Shown: positions 27,813 to 36,335 of the stretch, one piece after another
How positions within the stretch are numbered: the stretch's first letter is position 1
How the letters are laid out: every line of letters starts with the position of its first letter
Origin: Chryseobacterium cucumeris
GTDB taxonomy: Bacteria > Bacteroidota > Bacteroidia > Flavobacteriales > Weeksellaceae
Length of the DNA: 64,000 nt
Reading direction: 5' to 3'
Assembly: GCF_001593385.1 (NCBI RefSeq)
Contig: NZ_LUVZ01000046.1
Coordinates: forward strand, 183,749 to 247,748
Made by a program: the position numbers and the translations under genes
The notes under the pieces: generated by a model
The model's database searches: none
Told to the model about the DNA's origin: nothing
Seen by the model: the letters and a program-made list of their open reading frames with translations, nothing else

Positions 27813-28901
27813 TTATAACTCTTCTAATTCTAGGGTTAAATATTTTTTTGTTTTATGATCCTGCCAGGTTCCTATAATTTTCCTGCCTTGCAAATCTGCT
27901 TCCACCAAGGCTTTGAAAATCCATTGGTTGGTTTCTTCACTATAATAATCGTTTTCTATGATGGAGATATGATTACCTTTTATCTTTCCGTTCCACTCAA
28001 TCAGTTTTTTATTTTTATCATACCAATACAATGCAGTAAAGGAGCTTGTATCATTTTCACTTTCTCCTTTATATAAGCGGCTGATAAAAACAGTGACAGG
28101 ATATTTGTCATCTATTTTTCCTTTGTACAACTTATTTCTAAAACTGGTGGCACCTATTTTTTCAGAACCGGAAATTAAATTTCTCGCATAAGGACTCCAA
28201 TATTTTTCCAGTTCTTTGTAGGAAAACTTTATTTCGTGACTGTCGAGGTCATCCAGAGCTCTCATAGCATGGTTGGAGCATCTTCCGGCAACAAAAGTCA
28301 GTTTATCTTTTCCGAAAAAATATCTGATGTCTTCTAAAGTATGTTCTGTAAAACAGTCCTCATACATAGCGATCTGATCTTCAGTTTCCTCAGATGGATT
28401 TTTTTCTGCTTTCAGCTTGACCAGAAAGTCGGCAATTCTTTTTTTTACTCTTTTCTGAATGATACTTTCAACCATTTTCACGGAATTAGGTTGAAATAAA
28501 TCTTCAGCATTGATAAAATTTCCTGTTCTCAGATCAAAATTTTTCCAGATCGTAAACCCTTCCGGATAAGCGCCTGAAGCTTCACCATCTATGGCAATAC
28601 TCAGAATATTCTCAGGAGTTTCAATTTTATCCCAACTATAAAAATAAAGATAGTTTGAATAGGAATTGGTGGCTGTAGAAGCCAGTTTAAAAGGATTTCC
28701 GCCAGATCCCGGAACATATTCCAGCTGATCTACCTGGAGAAATGTATTGATTTTATTTTCTACCCGAGGATTTTCCGAATACGAAACAACCGGAAAAACG
28801 GTATCTTCAGTTTTCGGCTGCAGATTACTTATTTTCACTTTTTGCTGTTGTGAAAAACTTAACCCCGAAATCAGTAAGAAAAATACAATACTCCTTTTCA
28901 C
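27813..28901 (-). CDS. Exported protein of unknown function
   Basis: The 362 residues begin with a signal peptide (VKRSIVFFLLISGLSFSQQ). The start is GTG, overlapping the stop of the small upstream gene in the string TAGTG, so translation is probably coupled. The central part (LDSHEIKFSYKELEKYW, about 220-240) resembles the DUF3298-type periplasmic fold seen in other Bacteroidota proteins, but the match is from memory and weak. No catalytic motif is seen. The gene lies in the HMG-CoA reductase operon between two membrane-protein genes. Confidence 0.7.
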   Translation of the reverse strand: MKRSIVFFLLISGLSFSQQQKVKISNLQPKTEDTVFPVVSYSENPRVENKINTFLQVDQLEYVPGSGGNPFKLASTATNSYSNYLYFYSWDKIETPENILSIAIDGEASGAYPEGFTIWKNFDLRTGNFINAEDLFQPNSVKMVESIIQKRVKKRIADFLVKLKAEKNPSEETEDQIAMYEDCFTEHTLEDIRYFFGKDKLTFVAGRCSNHAMRALDDLDSHEIKFSYKELEKYWSPYARNLISGSEKIGATSFRNKLYKGKIDDKYPVTVFISRLYKGESENDTSSFTALYWYDKNKKLIEWNGKIKGNHISIIENDYYSEETNQWIFKALVEADLQGRKIIGTWQDHKTKKYLTLELEEL

Positions 28902-29068
28902 TATTTTGATTTTAAGTACATTAAAATGAACTTGGCAACCAATGTAGAAATCCCCAGTATGATAAACATATTGGCGAATTTTTTGGAACTTCTGAAACCT
29001 TCATGGTTTGTTTTCTTTAGAAAAAATCCAAAAAGAAGAAATACTATGGGCAAAATGATCTGTAACAT
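28901..29068 (-). CDS. Small membrane protein, 55 residues
   Basis: A frame of 55 codons read from the minus strand begins MLQIILPIVFLLFGFFLKK and ends with YLKSK. It has two hydrophobic segments (2-17 and 33-51) separated by a basic loop (KKTNHEGFRSSKKFAN). Its ATG overlaps the stop of HMG-CoA reductase (TAATG), and its stop overlaps the GTG of the next gene (TAGTG). Such exact packing on both sides argues strongly that it is translated. Function unknown. Confidence 0.75.
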   Translation of the reverse strand: MLQIILPIVFLLFGFFLKKTNHEGFRSSKKFANMFIILGISTLVAKFILMYLKSK

Positions 29069-30396
29069 TAGTTTCCTCTCATTCTGTTAAACTCGTTGAT
29101 CACCTCATGGTGGCTCACCGTTTTATCTTTAAAATACGTGACAAAATGCTGTTTTTCTTCTTCAGTGGCTCCCAATTGATTCAGAATGTTCAATAAGTGC
29201 ATTTTCATATGTCCTTTCTGAATTCCAGTGGTTACCAGAGAACGTAAAGCTCCAAAGTTTTGTGCAAGACCGGAAACAGCAAGAATACTCATCAGCTCCT
29301 GTGCAGAAGGTTTTCCAAGAAGAGCCAGAGAGAATTTTACCAAAGGGTGAAGATTGGTAAGTCCTCCCACAACTCCAACAGAAATAGGAAGATCAATCCA
29401 GAATCTGAAAATTCCGTTATCTGTTGTACAGTGAGTCAAAGATCTGTATTGTCCGTCTCTTGCAGCATACGCATGTGCACAGGCTTCCGTAGCTCGGAAA
29501 TCATTTCCGGTAGCGATTACAACGGCATCTACTCCATTCATTACTCCTTTATTATGAGTAGTCGCACGGTAAGGTTCTATTTCTGCAATGGTAACGGCCT
29601 GTTTGAATTTAGAAGCAAATTCTTCCGGAGAAATTCCACTGTCATCTTTTAAATCTTCCATTTTACATGAAACCTCAGCTCGTACGATACAGTCAGGCGT
29701 AAAGTTGGAAAGAATATTCATTACAATCTGTAGTGAATTCTTTTCTTCCTGAGTAAAATCTTCACTGGTAGCAACTTCCTGTCTCAAAGTCTTTCCGAAC
29801 TGCTCAAGACATGAATTGATAAAGTTCGCTCCCATTGAATCTACGGTATCGAAGCTTGCTTTCAGCTGGTAATAATTCGGCATTTCTGCTGTTTTATCCA
29901 CTAGGCTGATATTTAAAATACCTCCACCACGTTTTCTCATATTCGCCGTGATATCTTCTGTAGCTTCAAATAGTTTTTTCTTTAAACTGAAATTAAAGAA
30001 ATGCAATAATTTGTGCGGTTCTACATTAAAAATAAAGTGGGTATGTCCCAGCTTTTCTGTATTGATAATGGTTGTTTTAAAACCTCCTTTGTCGATCCAG
30101 AATTTTGCGGCTTTAGAAGCTGCAGCAACTACAGAACTTTCTTCAACTGCCATTGGAAGCGCCAACAGTTTTCCATCGATTAAAAAGTTTGGAGCAATTC
30201 CGTACGGCATATAAAAATTGGAGATGGTATTTTCAGAAAATTCTTCGTGAAGCTTCTGAAGATCTGCATCATCATTCCAGTATTGTTTTAATATATTTTG
30301 ATATTCCTGGTTTCCTTCAAGATATTCGTTTACGAGCCATTCGATTTTCCCCTGCTTTGGAAGCTTGGAAAAACCTTCGATTGGTTTATGATTCAT
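29068..30396 (-). CDS. Hydroxymethylglutaryl-CoA reductase, class II (degradative type)
   Basis: The enzyme interconverts HMG-CoA and mevalonate. In flavobacteria the class II enzyme usually serves the mevalonate route to isoprenoids despite its 'degradative' family name. The 442 residues contain HNKGVMNGVDAVVIATGNDFRA, with the catalytic Lys and Asp, and the flap histidine in QKGHMKMHL near residue 400. DSMGANFIN is the substrate-side motif. It heads a four-gene operon with a small membrane protein, an exported protein and DUF423. Confidence 0.93.
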   Translation of the reverse strand: MNHKPIEGFSKLPKQGKIEWLVNEYLEGNQEYQNILKQYWNDDADLQKLHEEFSENTISNFYMPYGIAPNFLIDGKLLALPMAVEESSVVAAASKAAKFWIDKGGFKTTIINTEKLGHTHFIFNVEPHKLLHFFNFSLKKKLFEATEDITANMRKRGGGILNISLVDKTAEMPNYYQLKASFDTVDSMGANFINSCLEQFGKTLRQEVATSEDFTQEEKNSLQIVMNILSNFTPDCIVRAEVSCKMEDLKDDSGISPEEFASKFKQAVTIAEIEPYRATTHNKGVMNGVDAVVIATGNDFRATEACAHAYAARDGQYRSLTHCTTDNGIFRFWIDLPISVGVVGGLTNLHPLVKFSLALLGKPSAQELMSILAVSGLAQNFGALRSLVTTGIQKGHMKMHLLNILNQLGATEEEKQHFVTYFKDKTVSHHEVINEFNRMRGN

Positions 30397-30470
30397 GATA
30401 TAAACTTTAATGAGCCGTAAATATAATGATTTTGAGACTCTTTTTTGTTGATAACTTATATGAAAAAAGA

Positions 30471-30501
30471 TTGACTTTTATCAATTTTGGAACTAAATTT
30501 G
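30471..30501 (+). promoter_or_regulatory. Promoter of the radical SAM repair gene
   Basis: TTG at 30471-30473 and TAAATTTG at 30494-30501 are separated by 20 bases, near the Bacteroidota -33/-7 arrangement. The leader would be about 45 bases. Confidence 0.5.
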
Positions 30502-30552
30502 AACAAAATTAAATTACATTTTTGATACAAAACAGATCAAATCTATTAAAAT

Positions 30553-31812
30553 ATGAATTTTGACCGTCTTAAAGAAAAGCTGGAAATCCTTGCTGATGCA
30601 GCGAAATATGATGTTTCCTGTTCATCAAGCGGAGGTACAAGAAAAAATAAAAAAGGAGCATTAGGAGATAGTTCTGCAAGCGGGATCTGTCATACCTATA
30701 CAGAAGACGGCAGATGTGTTTCTTTGCTTAAAATCTTAGTGACCAATCACTGTATTTATGATTGTGCTTACTGTGTTTCCAGAAGTTCCAATGATATCAA
30801 AAGAGCTGCTTTTACGGTAGAAGAAGTGGTAGATCTTACCATCAATTTTTACCGTCGAAATTATATTGAAGGGTTATTTCTAAGCTCAGGAATTTTCAAA
30901 AATGCAGACACAACCATGGAAAGGCTTGTAAGAGTTGCCAAAAAGCTACGTTTGGAAGAGAACTTTAACGGGTATATTCATTTGAAATCTATTCCCGGGG
31001 CAAGTGATGATCTGATGCAGGAAGCCGCGTTGTATGCAGATCGGTTATCCGTAAATATTGAAATTCCTACAGAAAGTGGATTAAAATTGCTGGCCCCTGA
31101 AAAAAACAGACAGGATATGATCAGCCCGATGCGATATATCCAAAAAGGAATTATTCAGTATAAGGATGAAAAGAAAATTCTGAAAAAAGTTCCCAAGTTT
31201 GCTCCTGCCGGACAATCTACACAGATGATTGTAGGGGCAACTAATGAAAACGACCTTCAGATCATTAAAGTTGCTGATCATTTTTATAAAAATTTTAATC
31301 TGAAAAGGGTGTATTATTCCGGATATGTTCCGGTGTTGGAAGATCAGAGACTGCCTTCTTTAACGACGGAAGTTCCAATGCTTCGGGAAAACCGACTGTA
31401 TCAGTCGGACTGGCTGATGAGATTTTATGGCTTTAAAGCGGAAGAAATTTTAGATCCGAATGTTCCTTTTCTTGATCTGGAAATGGATCCTAAATTAAGC
31501 TGGGCATTGCGGAATCTGGATCAGTTCCCGGTGAATCTCCAGACTGCCGAATACCGGATGATTTTAAGAATTCCCGGAATCGGAGTGAAAACAGCTCAGA
31601 AAATTGTGAGTGCAAGACGTTTTCAGATTTTGACCATTGATCATTTGAAAAAACTCGGAGCAGCTGTGAACCGGGCAAAATATTTTATTGATTTTACTGC
31701 GGGAAATGCCTACCTGAAATATTTGACGGATAAAAATTTCAGAAAGCTGCTCATAGGCGGAAGCTCATCCAAATTTCATAACCAGTTTTCGCAACAGCTG
31801 ACTTTGTTTTGA
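30553..31812 (+). CDS. Putative DNA modification/repair radical SAM protein (TIGR03916 type)
   Basis: The 419 residues have the radical SAM 4Fe-4S motif as CIYDCAYC (about 66-73, CxxxCxxC) and a TIM-barrel core. A C-terminal helix-hairpin-helix (LRIPGIGVKTAQKIVSARR, about 340-358) would contact DNA. The next gene encodes its usual partner. The pair resembles a two-protein DNA repair or base-modification system whose chemistry has not been shown, as far as I know. Cytoplasmic. Confidence 0.88.
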   Translation: MNFDRLKEKLEILADAAKYDVSCSSSGGTRKNKKGALGDSSASGICHTYTEDGRCVSLLKILVTNHCIYDCAYCVSRSSNDIKRAAFTVEEVVDLTINFYRRNYIEGLFLSSGIFKNADTTMERLVRVAKKLRLEENFNGYIHLKSIPGASDDLMQEAALYADRLSVNIEIPTESGLKLLAPEKNRQDMISPMRYIQKGIIQYKDEKKILKKVPKFAPAGQSTQMIVGATNENDLQIIKVADHFYKNFNLKRVYYSGYVPVLEDQRLPSLTTEVPMLRENRLYQSDWLMRFYGFKAEEILDPNVPFLDLEMDPKLSWALRNLDQFPVNLQTAEYRMILRIPGIGVKTAQKIVSARRFQILTIDHLKKLGAAVNRAKYFIDFTAGNAYLKYLTDKNFRKLLIGGSSSKFHNQFSQQLTLF

Positions 31813-31874
31813 TTTTAAACACAAATGACACCAATATTTTCACAAATGGACACTAATTTATAATACAGCACGAC

Positions 31875-31938
31875 TGTCATTCTGACGAAGGAAGAATCTC
31901 TAGATTCTTCACTTCATTTTATTTCGTTCAGAATGACA
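31875..31938. repeat. Intergenic hairpin repeat between the repair genes
   Basis: TGTCATTCTGA at 31875-31885 and TCAGAATGACA at 31928-31938 are a perfect 11-bp inverted pair. The middle holds a second one, GAAGAATC and GATTCTTC around TCTA. The sequence resembles a dispersed intergenic palindrome common in flavobacterial genomes (from memory). It may separate expression of the two genes. Confidence 0.65.
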
Positions 31939-31964
31939 AGCACATGCAAATTTTAATTCAACAC

Positions 31965-32723
31965 ATGACAACCCTACTCTACGATGGAAGTTTCGATGGT
32001 CTTTTCACTGCAATATTTGAAGTTTTCGAATACCGTTATAAAGATGTGGAGATTGCAAGCAGTGAAAGATTTCATCAGGAAAACATTTTTGCAGAAATTC
32101 ACGAAGTAATTACTCAACCAGACAAGTCTGAAAGGGTTTTGAATAAACTGGAGCAGAATATTGGTAAACAGGGCGTTTACAAACTTTTAAAAGTTTTTTT
32201 ATCTGAAGATCCGGATCTGGAAAACCTCATCTTATCCGCAGTAAGGCAGTCGGTGAAAAAAGCTGAAATTAATATTCTTGAAAACTTTGCCGATTCTGAT
32301 GTTTTAAAAATTTCAAAAATCTGCAAATCGGTAGACAGGGAAAGGCATAGGATGACTGCATTTGTCCGCTTTGAAAAAATGCAGGATGGTGTTTTTTTCT
32401 CCAAAATAGATCCCGATTTCAATGTTCTTCCTTTAATCAGAAAACATTTTAAAGACCGATATCAGGATCAGAAATGGATGATCTACGATCTTCGAAGAAA
32501 CTATGGCCTTTTATATAATCTGAACGATTGTGAATTTTTCTACCCTGATGAAAAACTTGATCTTAACCATTATCAACAGAAGTTCCATGATGAGGAAAAG
32601 GGCTATCAGCTACTTTGGCAGCGTTATTTCACGAAAACCAATATTGTGGAAAGAAAAAATATGAAACTGCATATTCAGCATGTTCCGAAAAGGTACTGGA
32701 AATATCTGACTGAAAAATGGTAG
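31965..32723 (+). CDS. TIGR03915 family putative DNA repair protein
   Basis: This is the partner of the upstream radical SAM protein. Its 252 residues open with the family's LLYDGSFDGLFTAIFEVFEY and contain the conserved DRERHRMTAFVRFE and KWMIYDLRRNYGLLYN stretches. An ATG 21 bases upstream would add MQILIQH, which does not look like the family; the start at 31965 is preferred but not certain. The C-terminal PKRYWKYLTEKW is typical. Role in DNA metabolism is inferred from the pairing. Confidence 0.85.
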   Translation: MTTLLYDGSFDGLFTAIFEVFEYRYKDVEIASSERFHQENIFAEIHEVITQPDKSERVLNKLEQNIGKQGVYKLLKVFLSEDPDLENLILSAVRQSVKKAEINILENFADSDVLKISKICKSVDRERHRMTAFVRFEKMQDGVFFSKIDPDFNVLPLIRKHFKDRYQDQKWMIYDLRRNYGLLYNLNDCEFFYPDEKLDLNHYQQKFHDEEKGYQLLWQRYFTKTNIVERKNMKLHIQHVPKRYWKYLTEKW

Positions 32724-33046
32724 CCGGAATTCCATATTGTGGATAACTTTTTATTTGGATGATAAAAGCTGCGATTCCAAATTCTTTTTTGACCCATATT
32801 TTTTAATCTGTTCATTTTACGGGAGATAGAATCCACATTAATTGAAAACTCATATTGTGGATAACTTTTTCCAGTTAACATATAGTTAACATTGAAAATA
32901 TATCAGTGTTCTTTTTCATGCAGAAATTAAGCAAATAAAGGCACTTCCCGGGAAAAAAGGAATATATAAATATGACGTAAAGCCATGTAAATCTGTGACC
33001 TATATGATCAAAAACTAAATCAACATTTTTATTTTGTGGATAACTC
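32724..33046. other. Intergenic region with three exact DnaA boxes
   Basis: Between two convergent genes there are 323 bases without an ORF. TGTGGATAA, the complement of the DnaA box TTATCCACA, occurs at 32738-32746, 32856-32864 and 33035-33043, all in the same direction. GTTAAC also occurs twice near 32873-32890. This could be a chromosomal origin, a DnaA titration site or chance. No dnaA gene is in the window. Confidence 0.45.
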
Positions 33047-33847
33047 TTACTTTTTAAGGGTTCGCAGAGCTTTCTTTACGATATACTGTGTTTCTTTTGT
33101 CGGACTTTCCCGAAGCCATTCATCGCAGATTTCCACTACAAATTCGGGTTGAGATTTGCTGGCATCATTCAGCCAGTTGCCAACACTATCCTGTACATAT
33201 CTGGAGGAATCAGATCGTAAAGATTCCAGTATTTCCAGTCCAAGCCCTGGATTATGTTTTAAAGCATCAATATGTTCACACCACACACCTCTTGGCCTTG
33301 TGGATTCGCTGGCAAAACGTCTTACATTCTCATTATCATCCGCGGTCCACTTTGTTAATATAGATAAACTTTCGTCCAGGTTTTTGGAAATATCCGGACG
33401 CACCGTCATCCAGCAGATTTCCCTCACTCCAAAATGAGAGTCAGAAGCAAATGGCTGAATTTTGTTTAATTTTTCCTTAAGTTGTAAATCGTTATTTCTT
33501 CCAATCGTATAAGCTGCCCAGCAACGTACCAGATCTGCGGGATGAACTGACAATTTCAAAAGAAATTCGTTATCCTTATTTTTCACAGCCAGATTAAGTA
33601 AGCCAATTCCTATTGTTTCATTAATGGTATTGACAGTTTGCTTTTTCAGCTGGTTTACATTTTCTAAAACGGGTGTCATATATTCCGTACGATCATTCTG
33701 TAAAAGCAGATTTTCCAACAGCAGCCTTTGATCTACTGCCAGCCATTCCGTAAGATTGGCGGTTTCAATTTCTCCTCTGTTCAGCTGTTCCAAAATATCC
33801 GTTGGAATATCTTTGATGGAGCGGGCTCCTTTTCGTTTTTCTGTCAT
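33047..33847 (-). CDS. DNA alkylation repair protein (HEAT-repeat, AlkD-like)
   Basis: The 266 residues are all helical with HEAT-like repeats (about 90-260), including RCWAAYTIGRNNDLQLKEKL, VREICWMTVRPDISKNLDESL and VRRFASESTRPRGVWCEHIDAL. The last is characteristic of the COG4335 branch of AlkC/AlkD-type glycosylase relatives. Such proteins remove or recognise alkylated purines. The catalytic activity of this branch is not certain. The gene is divergent from an HxlR regulator. Confidence 0.82.
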   Translation of the reverse strand: MTEKRKGARSIKDIPTDILEQLNRGEIETANLTEWLAVDQRLLLENLLLQNDRTEYMTPVLENVNQLKKQTVNTINETIGIGLLNLAVKNKDNEFLLKLSVHPADLVRCWAAYTIGRNNDLQLKEKLNKIQPFASDSHFGVREICWMTVRPDISKNLDESLSILTKWTADDNENVRRFASESTRPRGVWCEHIDALKHNPGLGLEILESLRSDSSRYVQDSVGNWLNDASKSQPEFVVEICDEWLRESPTKETQYIVKKALRTLKK

Positions 33848-33941
33848 ACTATTTAATGATTACCTTTACAAAAGTCTGAAAGTGGGCGGAGAAAAACAAT
33901 ACCGCACATTTTTCCCCCATTGGGATAAAAAAGTCAATTTT

Positions 33942-34292
33942 ATGGAAACAAAGGAAAGAGCTGAAGAAAATAAAATATGTCCGTTGGAAGTTGCTGTTAA
34001 TACCATCAGTGGAAAATGGAAAATTCCTATTGTCTGGCAGATCAATGAAGGAAAAAAACGTCCCAGTGAGTTTTTACGCGGGATTGCAAAAGTGGACCGG
34101 AGAGTTCTCAATCAACAGCTGAGTGAAATGGTGGAAGACGGTATTTTAACGAAGCAGTCTTTTAATGAACTTCCTCCAAAGGTTGAATATACTTTGACGG
34201 AACTCGGTGAAAAGCTGGTGAAAATCCTCTGGCAGCTGAATGATTGGGGAAAATTGTTGATTTCTGGAAAAGAGGAGTCGTTGAACCGATAA
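33942..34292 (+). CDS. HxlR family winged helix-turn-helix regulator
   Basis: The 116-residue protein shows the HxlR hallmark CPLEVAVNTISGKWKIPIVWQI, with the N-terminal Cys of redox- or formaldehyde-sensing members. The recognition-helix region RVLNQQLSEMVEDGILTK and the wing VEYTLTELGEKL follow. A longer frame reaches back to 33756 but would overlap the divergent alkD-like gene and exceed family length, so the ATG at 33942 is chosen. Target unknown. Confidence 0.85.
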   Translation: METKERAEENKICPLEVAVNTISGKWKIPIVWQINEGKKRPSEFLRGIAKVDRRVLNQQLSEMVEDGILTKQSFNELPPKVEYTLTELGEKLVKILWQLNDWGKLLISGKEESLNR

Positions 34293-34354
34293 ATTTTCAA
34301 ATAAGATATTGGCAGATAGGTGAAAAAAAATGATATTTGTGTTCACTAAAACGC

Positions 34355-35233
34355 ATGAAAAAAGTTATCACAGGAATCATTGTTATTCTCATTTACATAG
34401 GCTGTACAAAAGAAAAAGTATCAGACCGTTTATTACCTGAACCAGATAAAAATGAGCATTTAATTGCTGAAAATGCTTTAAAAATCAATAAAAATAAAAA
34501 TACAATCCGGGAAAGATTTTCTCCCCCGGAAGGGTATGAGTGGATAGAAGAAAAACCTGGTTCTTTCGGTCATTTTATTGAAAATTTCACACTGAAACCT
34601 TACGGAAGTCGGATTTTAAAATACGATGGAACGCCTATCTCCACCCAGCATCTCCATGAAGCAGTTTTTGATATTGATACCGGAAATAAAGATTTGCAGC
34701 AATGTGCTGATGCCGCCATCCGAATGAGAGCTGAATATCTTTATAAGGCAAAAAAATTTAACGAAATTAAATTTCATTTTACAAGCGGTGATCTTTTCAG
34801 CTGGAATGATTATAAAAACGGAACGAGAGCTTTTGTAAGCGGAAATTCAGTCAGCTTTAGAAAAACCATGCCTTTTGATGATTCTTACCAAAGTTTCAGA
34901 AATTATCTGGACCTGATTTTCAATTATGCAGGAACAATTTCATTAAATAAGGAAACCAAACCGGTCACAAAAAATTCAGATCTGAAAACAGGAGATATTT
35001 TAATCACACCGGGAAGTCCCGGACACATTGTTTTTATTTCCGGTGTCTGCCGGAATAAGGAAGGAAAAAGATTATTCTTATTAAGTGAAGGATTCACCCC
35101 GGCGCAATCGGTTCATGTACTTTCAAATCCGTTTAATCCCTATTTTACGCCCTGGTACGACCTTGACATCAACAGTTCAGAAACAAAAACTGCACGATAT
35201 TTTTTTAAACCCACAAACTTCAGAAGCTTTTAA
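34355..35233 (+). CDS. DUF4846 lipoprotein
   Basis: The 292 residues start with a lipoprotein signal (MKKVITGIIVILIYIGC), Cys17 being the acylation site. Then come family segments YGSRILKYDGTPI, QQCADAAIRMRAEYLY and FSWNDYKNG, and a late LKTGDILITPGSPGHIVFISG that resembles an NlpC/P60- or CHAP-like histidine strand. Function is not established. A TTG at 34337 in the same frame sits in a GATATTTG near-promoter box; the ATG at 34355 gives the proper signal peptide. Confidence 0.8.
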   Translation: MKKVITGIIVILIYIGCTKEKVSDRLLPEPDKNEHLIAENALKINKNKNTIRERFSPPEGYEWIEEKPGSFGHFIENFTLKPYGSRILKYDGTPISTQHLHEAVFDIDTGNKDLQQCADAAIRMRAEYLYKAKKFNEIKFHFTSGDLFSWNDYKNGTRAFVSGNSVSFRKTMPFDDSYQSFRNYLDLIFNYAGTISLNKETKPVTKNSDLKTGDILITPGSPGHIVFISGVCRNKEGKRLFLLSEGFTPAQSVHVLSNPFNPYFTPWYDLDINSSETKTARYFFKPTNFRSF

Positions 35234-35288
35234 TAATTTATATTCAAAACTATTGGAAACTTACTACGATAATCTGAACTTGTTTTTG

Positions 35289-35296
35289 TAAATTTG
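35289..35296 (+). promoter_or_regulatory. -7 promoter box of pfkA
   Basis: TAAATTTG matches TAnnTTTG, 20 bases before the chosen start codon. Confidence 0.55.
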
Positions 35297-35316
35297 TGTT
35301 CGAAATTTTTTACTTG

Positions 35317-36303
35317 ATGAAAGAGAGTGCTGTAAAAAAAATTGCAGTTCTTACTTCAGGAGGTGACTCTCCGGGTATGAATGCGGCATTAAGAGCGGTA
35401 GTAAGAACCGCCAATTATTATAATATCGAATGCTACGGAGTAAGAGAAGGCTACAATGGTCTTATCAACAATGATTTCCTGAAAATGGGAGCTCGTTCCG
35501 TAAAAAATATAATCAACCAGGGTGGAACCATTCTAAAGTCTGCCAGATCCACTGAGTTCAGAACAAAAGAAGGCCGTCAGAAAGCTTACGATAATTGTGT
35601 AAAACTAGGAATTGACGGATTGGTATGTATTGGAGGAGACGGAACTTTCACCGGTGCAAAAATCTTTAATGAAGAATTCGGAATCAGAGTAATCGGTATC
35701 CCGGGAACTATTGATAACGATATTTTCGGTACAGACAATACCATAGGTTACGACACTGCTTTGAATACTGCAATGGATGCCATTGACAAAATCCGTGACA
35801 CAGCAACTTCCCACAACAGGGTTTTCTTTGTGGAAGTAATGGGTCGTGATGCTGGTTTTATTGCTTTAAACAGTGGATTGGCAACAGGAGCTCTGGATAT
35901 CTTAATTCCTGAGAAAAAAGACAGTATTGATGAGCTTTTCACAAAATTCAGGGATGCTGAAAAAACCGGAAAGGCATCAAGTATTGTGGTGGTTGCAGAA
36001 GGTGAAAAACTAGCCAACGTTTATGAGCTTGCAGAAAAAACCAAACAAACCTTCCCTGATTATGACATTCGTGTAGCGATTTTGGGACATATGCAGAGAG
36101 GAGGTTCTCCAAGCTGTGCAGACAGAGTTTTGGCCAGCAGACTGGGTTATGGTGCTGTAACCGGATTAATGGAAGGACAAACCAATGTAATGGCAGGAAT
36201 GCGTTCCAACGATCTGACGTATACGCCAATAGAAGAAGCCATTAAAAAACATAACGAAATCAATAAAGATCTTTTACTGATTTCAGAAATTTTAGCAATC
36301 TAA
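35317..36303 (+). CDS. pfkA: 6-phosphofructokinase, ATP-dependent
   Basis: The enzyme phosphorylates fructose 6-phosphate, the committed step of glycolysis. It has 328 residues with ATP-site AVLTSGGDSPGMNA, catalytic PGTIDNDI (Asp of the TIDND motif), substrate-site VEVMGRDAGF and LGHMQRGGSPSCADR. The upstream frame to 35296 crosses the promoter box, so the ATG at 35317 is used. The gap gene follows 32 bases later, making a glycolytic pair. Confidence 0.95.
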   Translation: MKESAVKKIAVLTSGGDSPGMNAALRAVVRTANYYNIECYGVREGYNGLINNDFLKMGARSVKNIINQGGTILKSARSTEFRTKEGRQKAYDNCVKLGIDGLVCIGGDGTFTGAKIFNEEFGIRVIGIPGTIDNDIFGTDNTIGYDTALNTAMDAIDKIRDTATSHNRVFFVEVMGRDAGFIALNSGLATGALDILIPEKKDSIDELFTKFRDAEKTGKASSIVVVAEGEKLANVYELAEKTKQTFPDYDIRVAILGHMQRGGSPSCADRVLASRLGYGAVTGLMEGQTNVMAGMRSNDLTYTPIEEAIKKHNEINKDLLLISEILAI

Positions 36304-36335
36304 TTATTTTTATAATCTAATAAAAACAAACTATT

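Noticed and set aside
33756..33941. N-terminal extension of the HxlR gene
   Set aside because: It overlaps the divergent AlkD-like gene and would make the protein 60 residues longer than the family.
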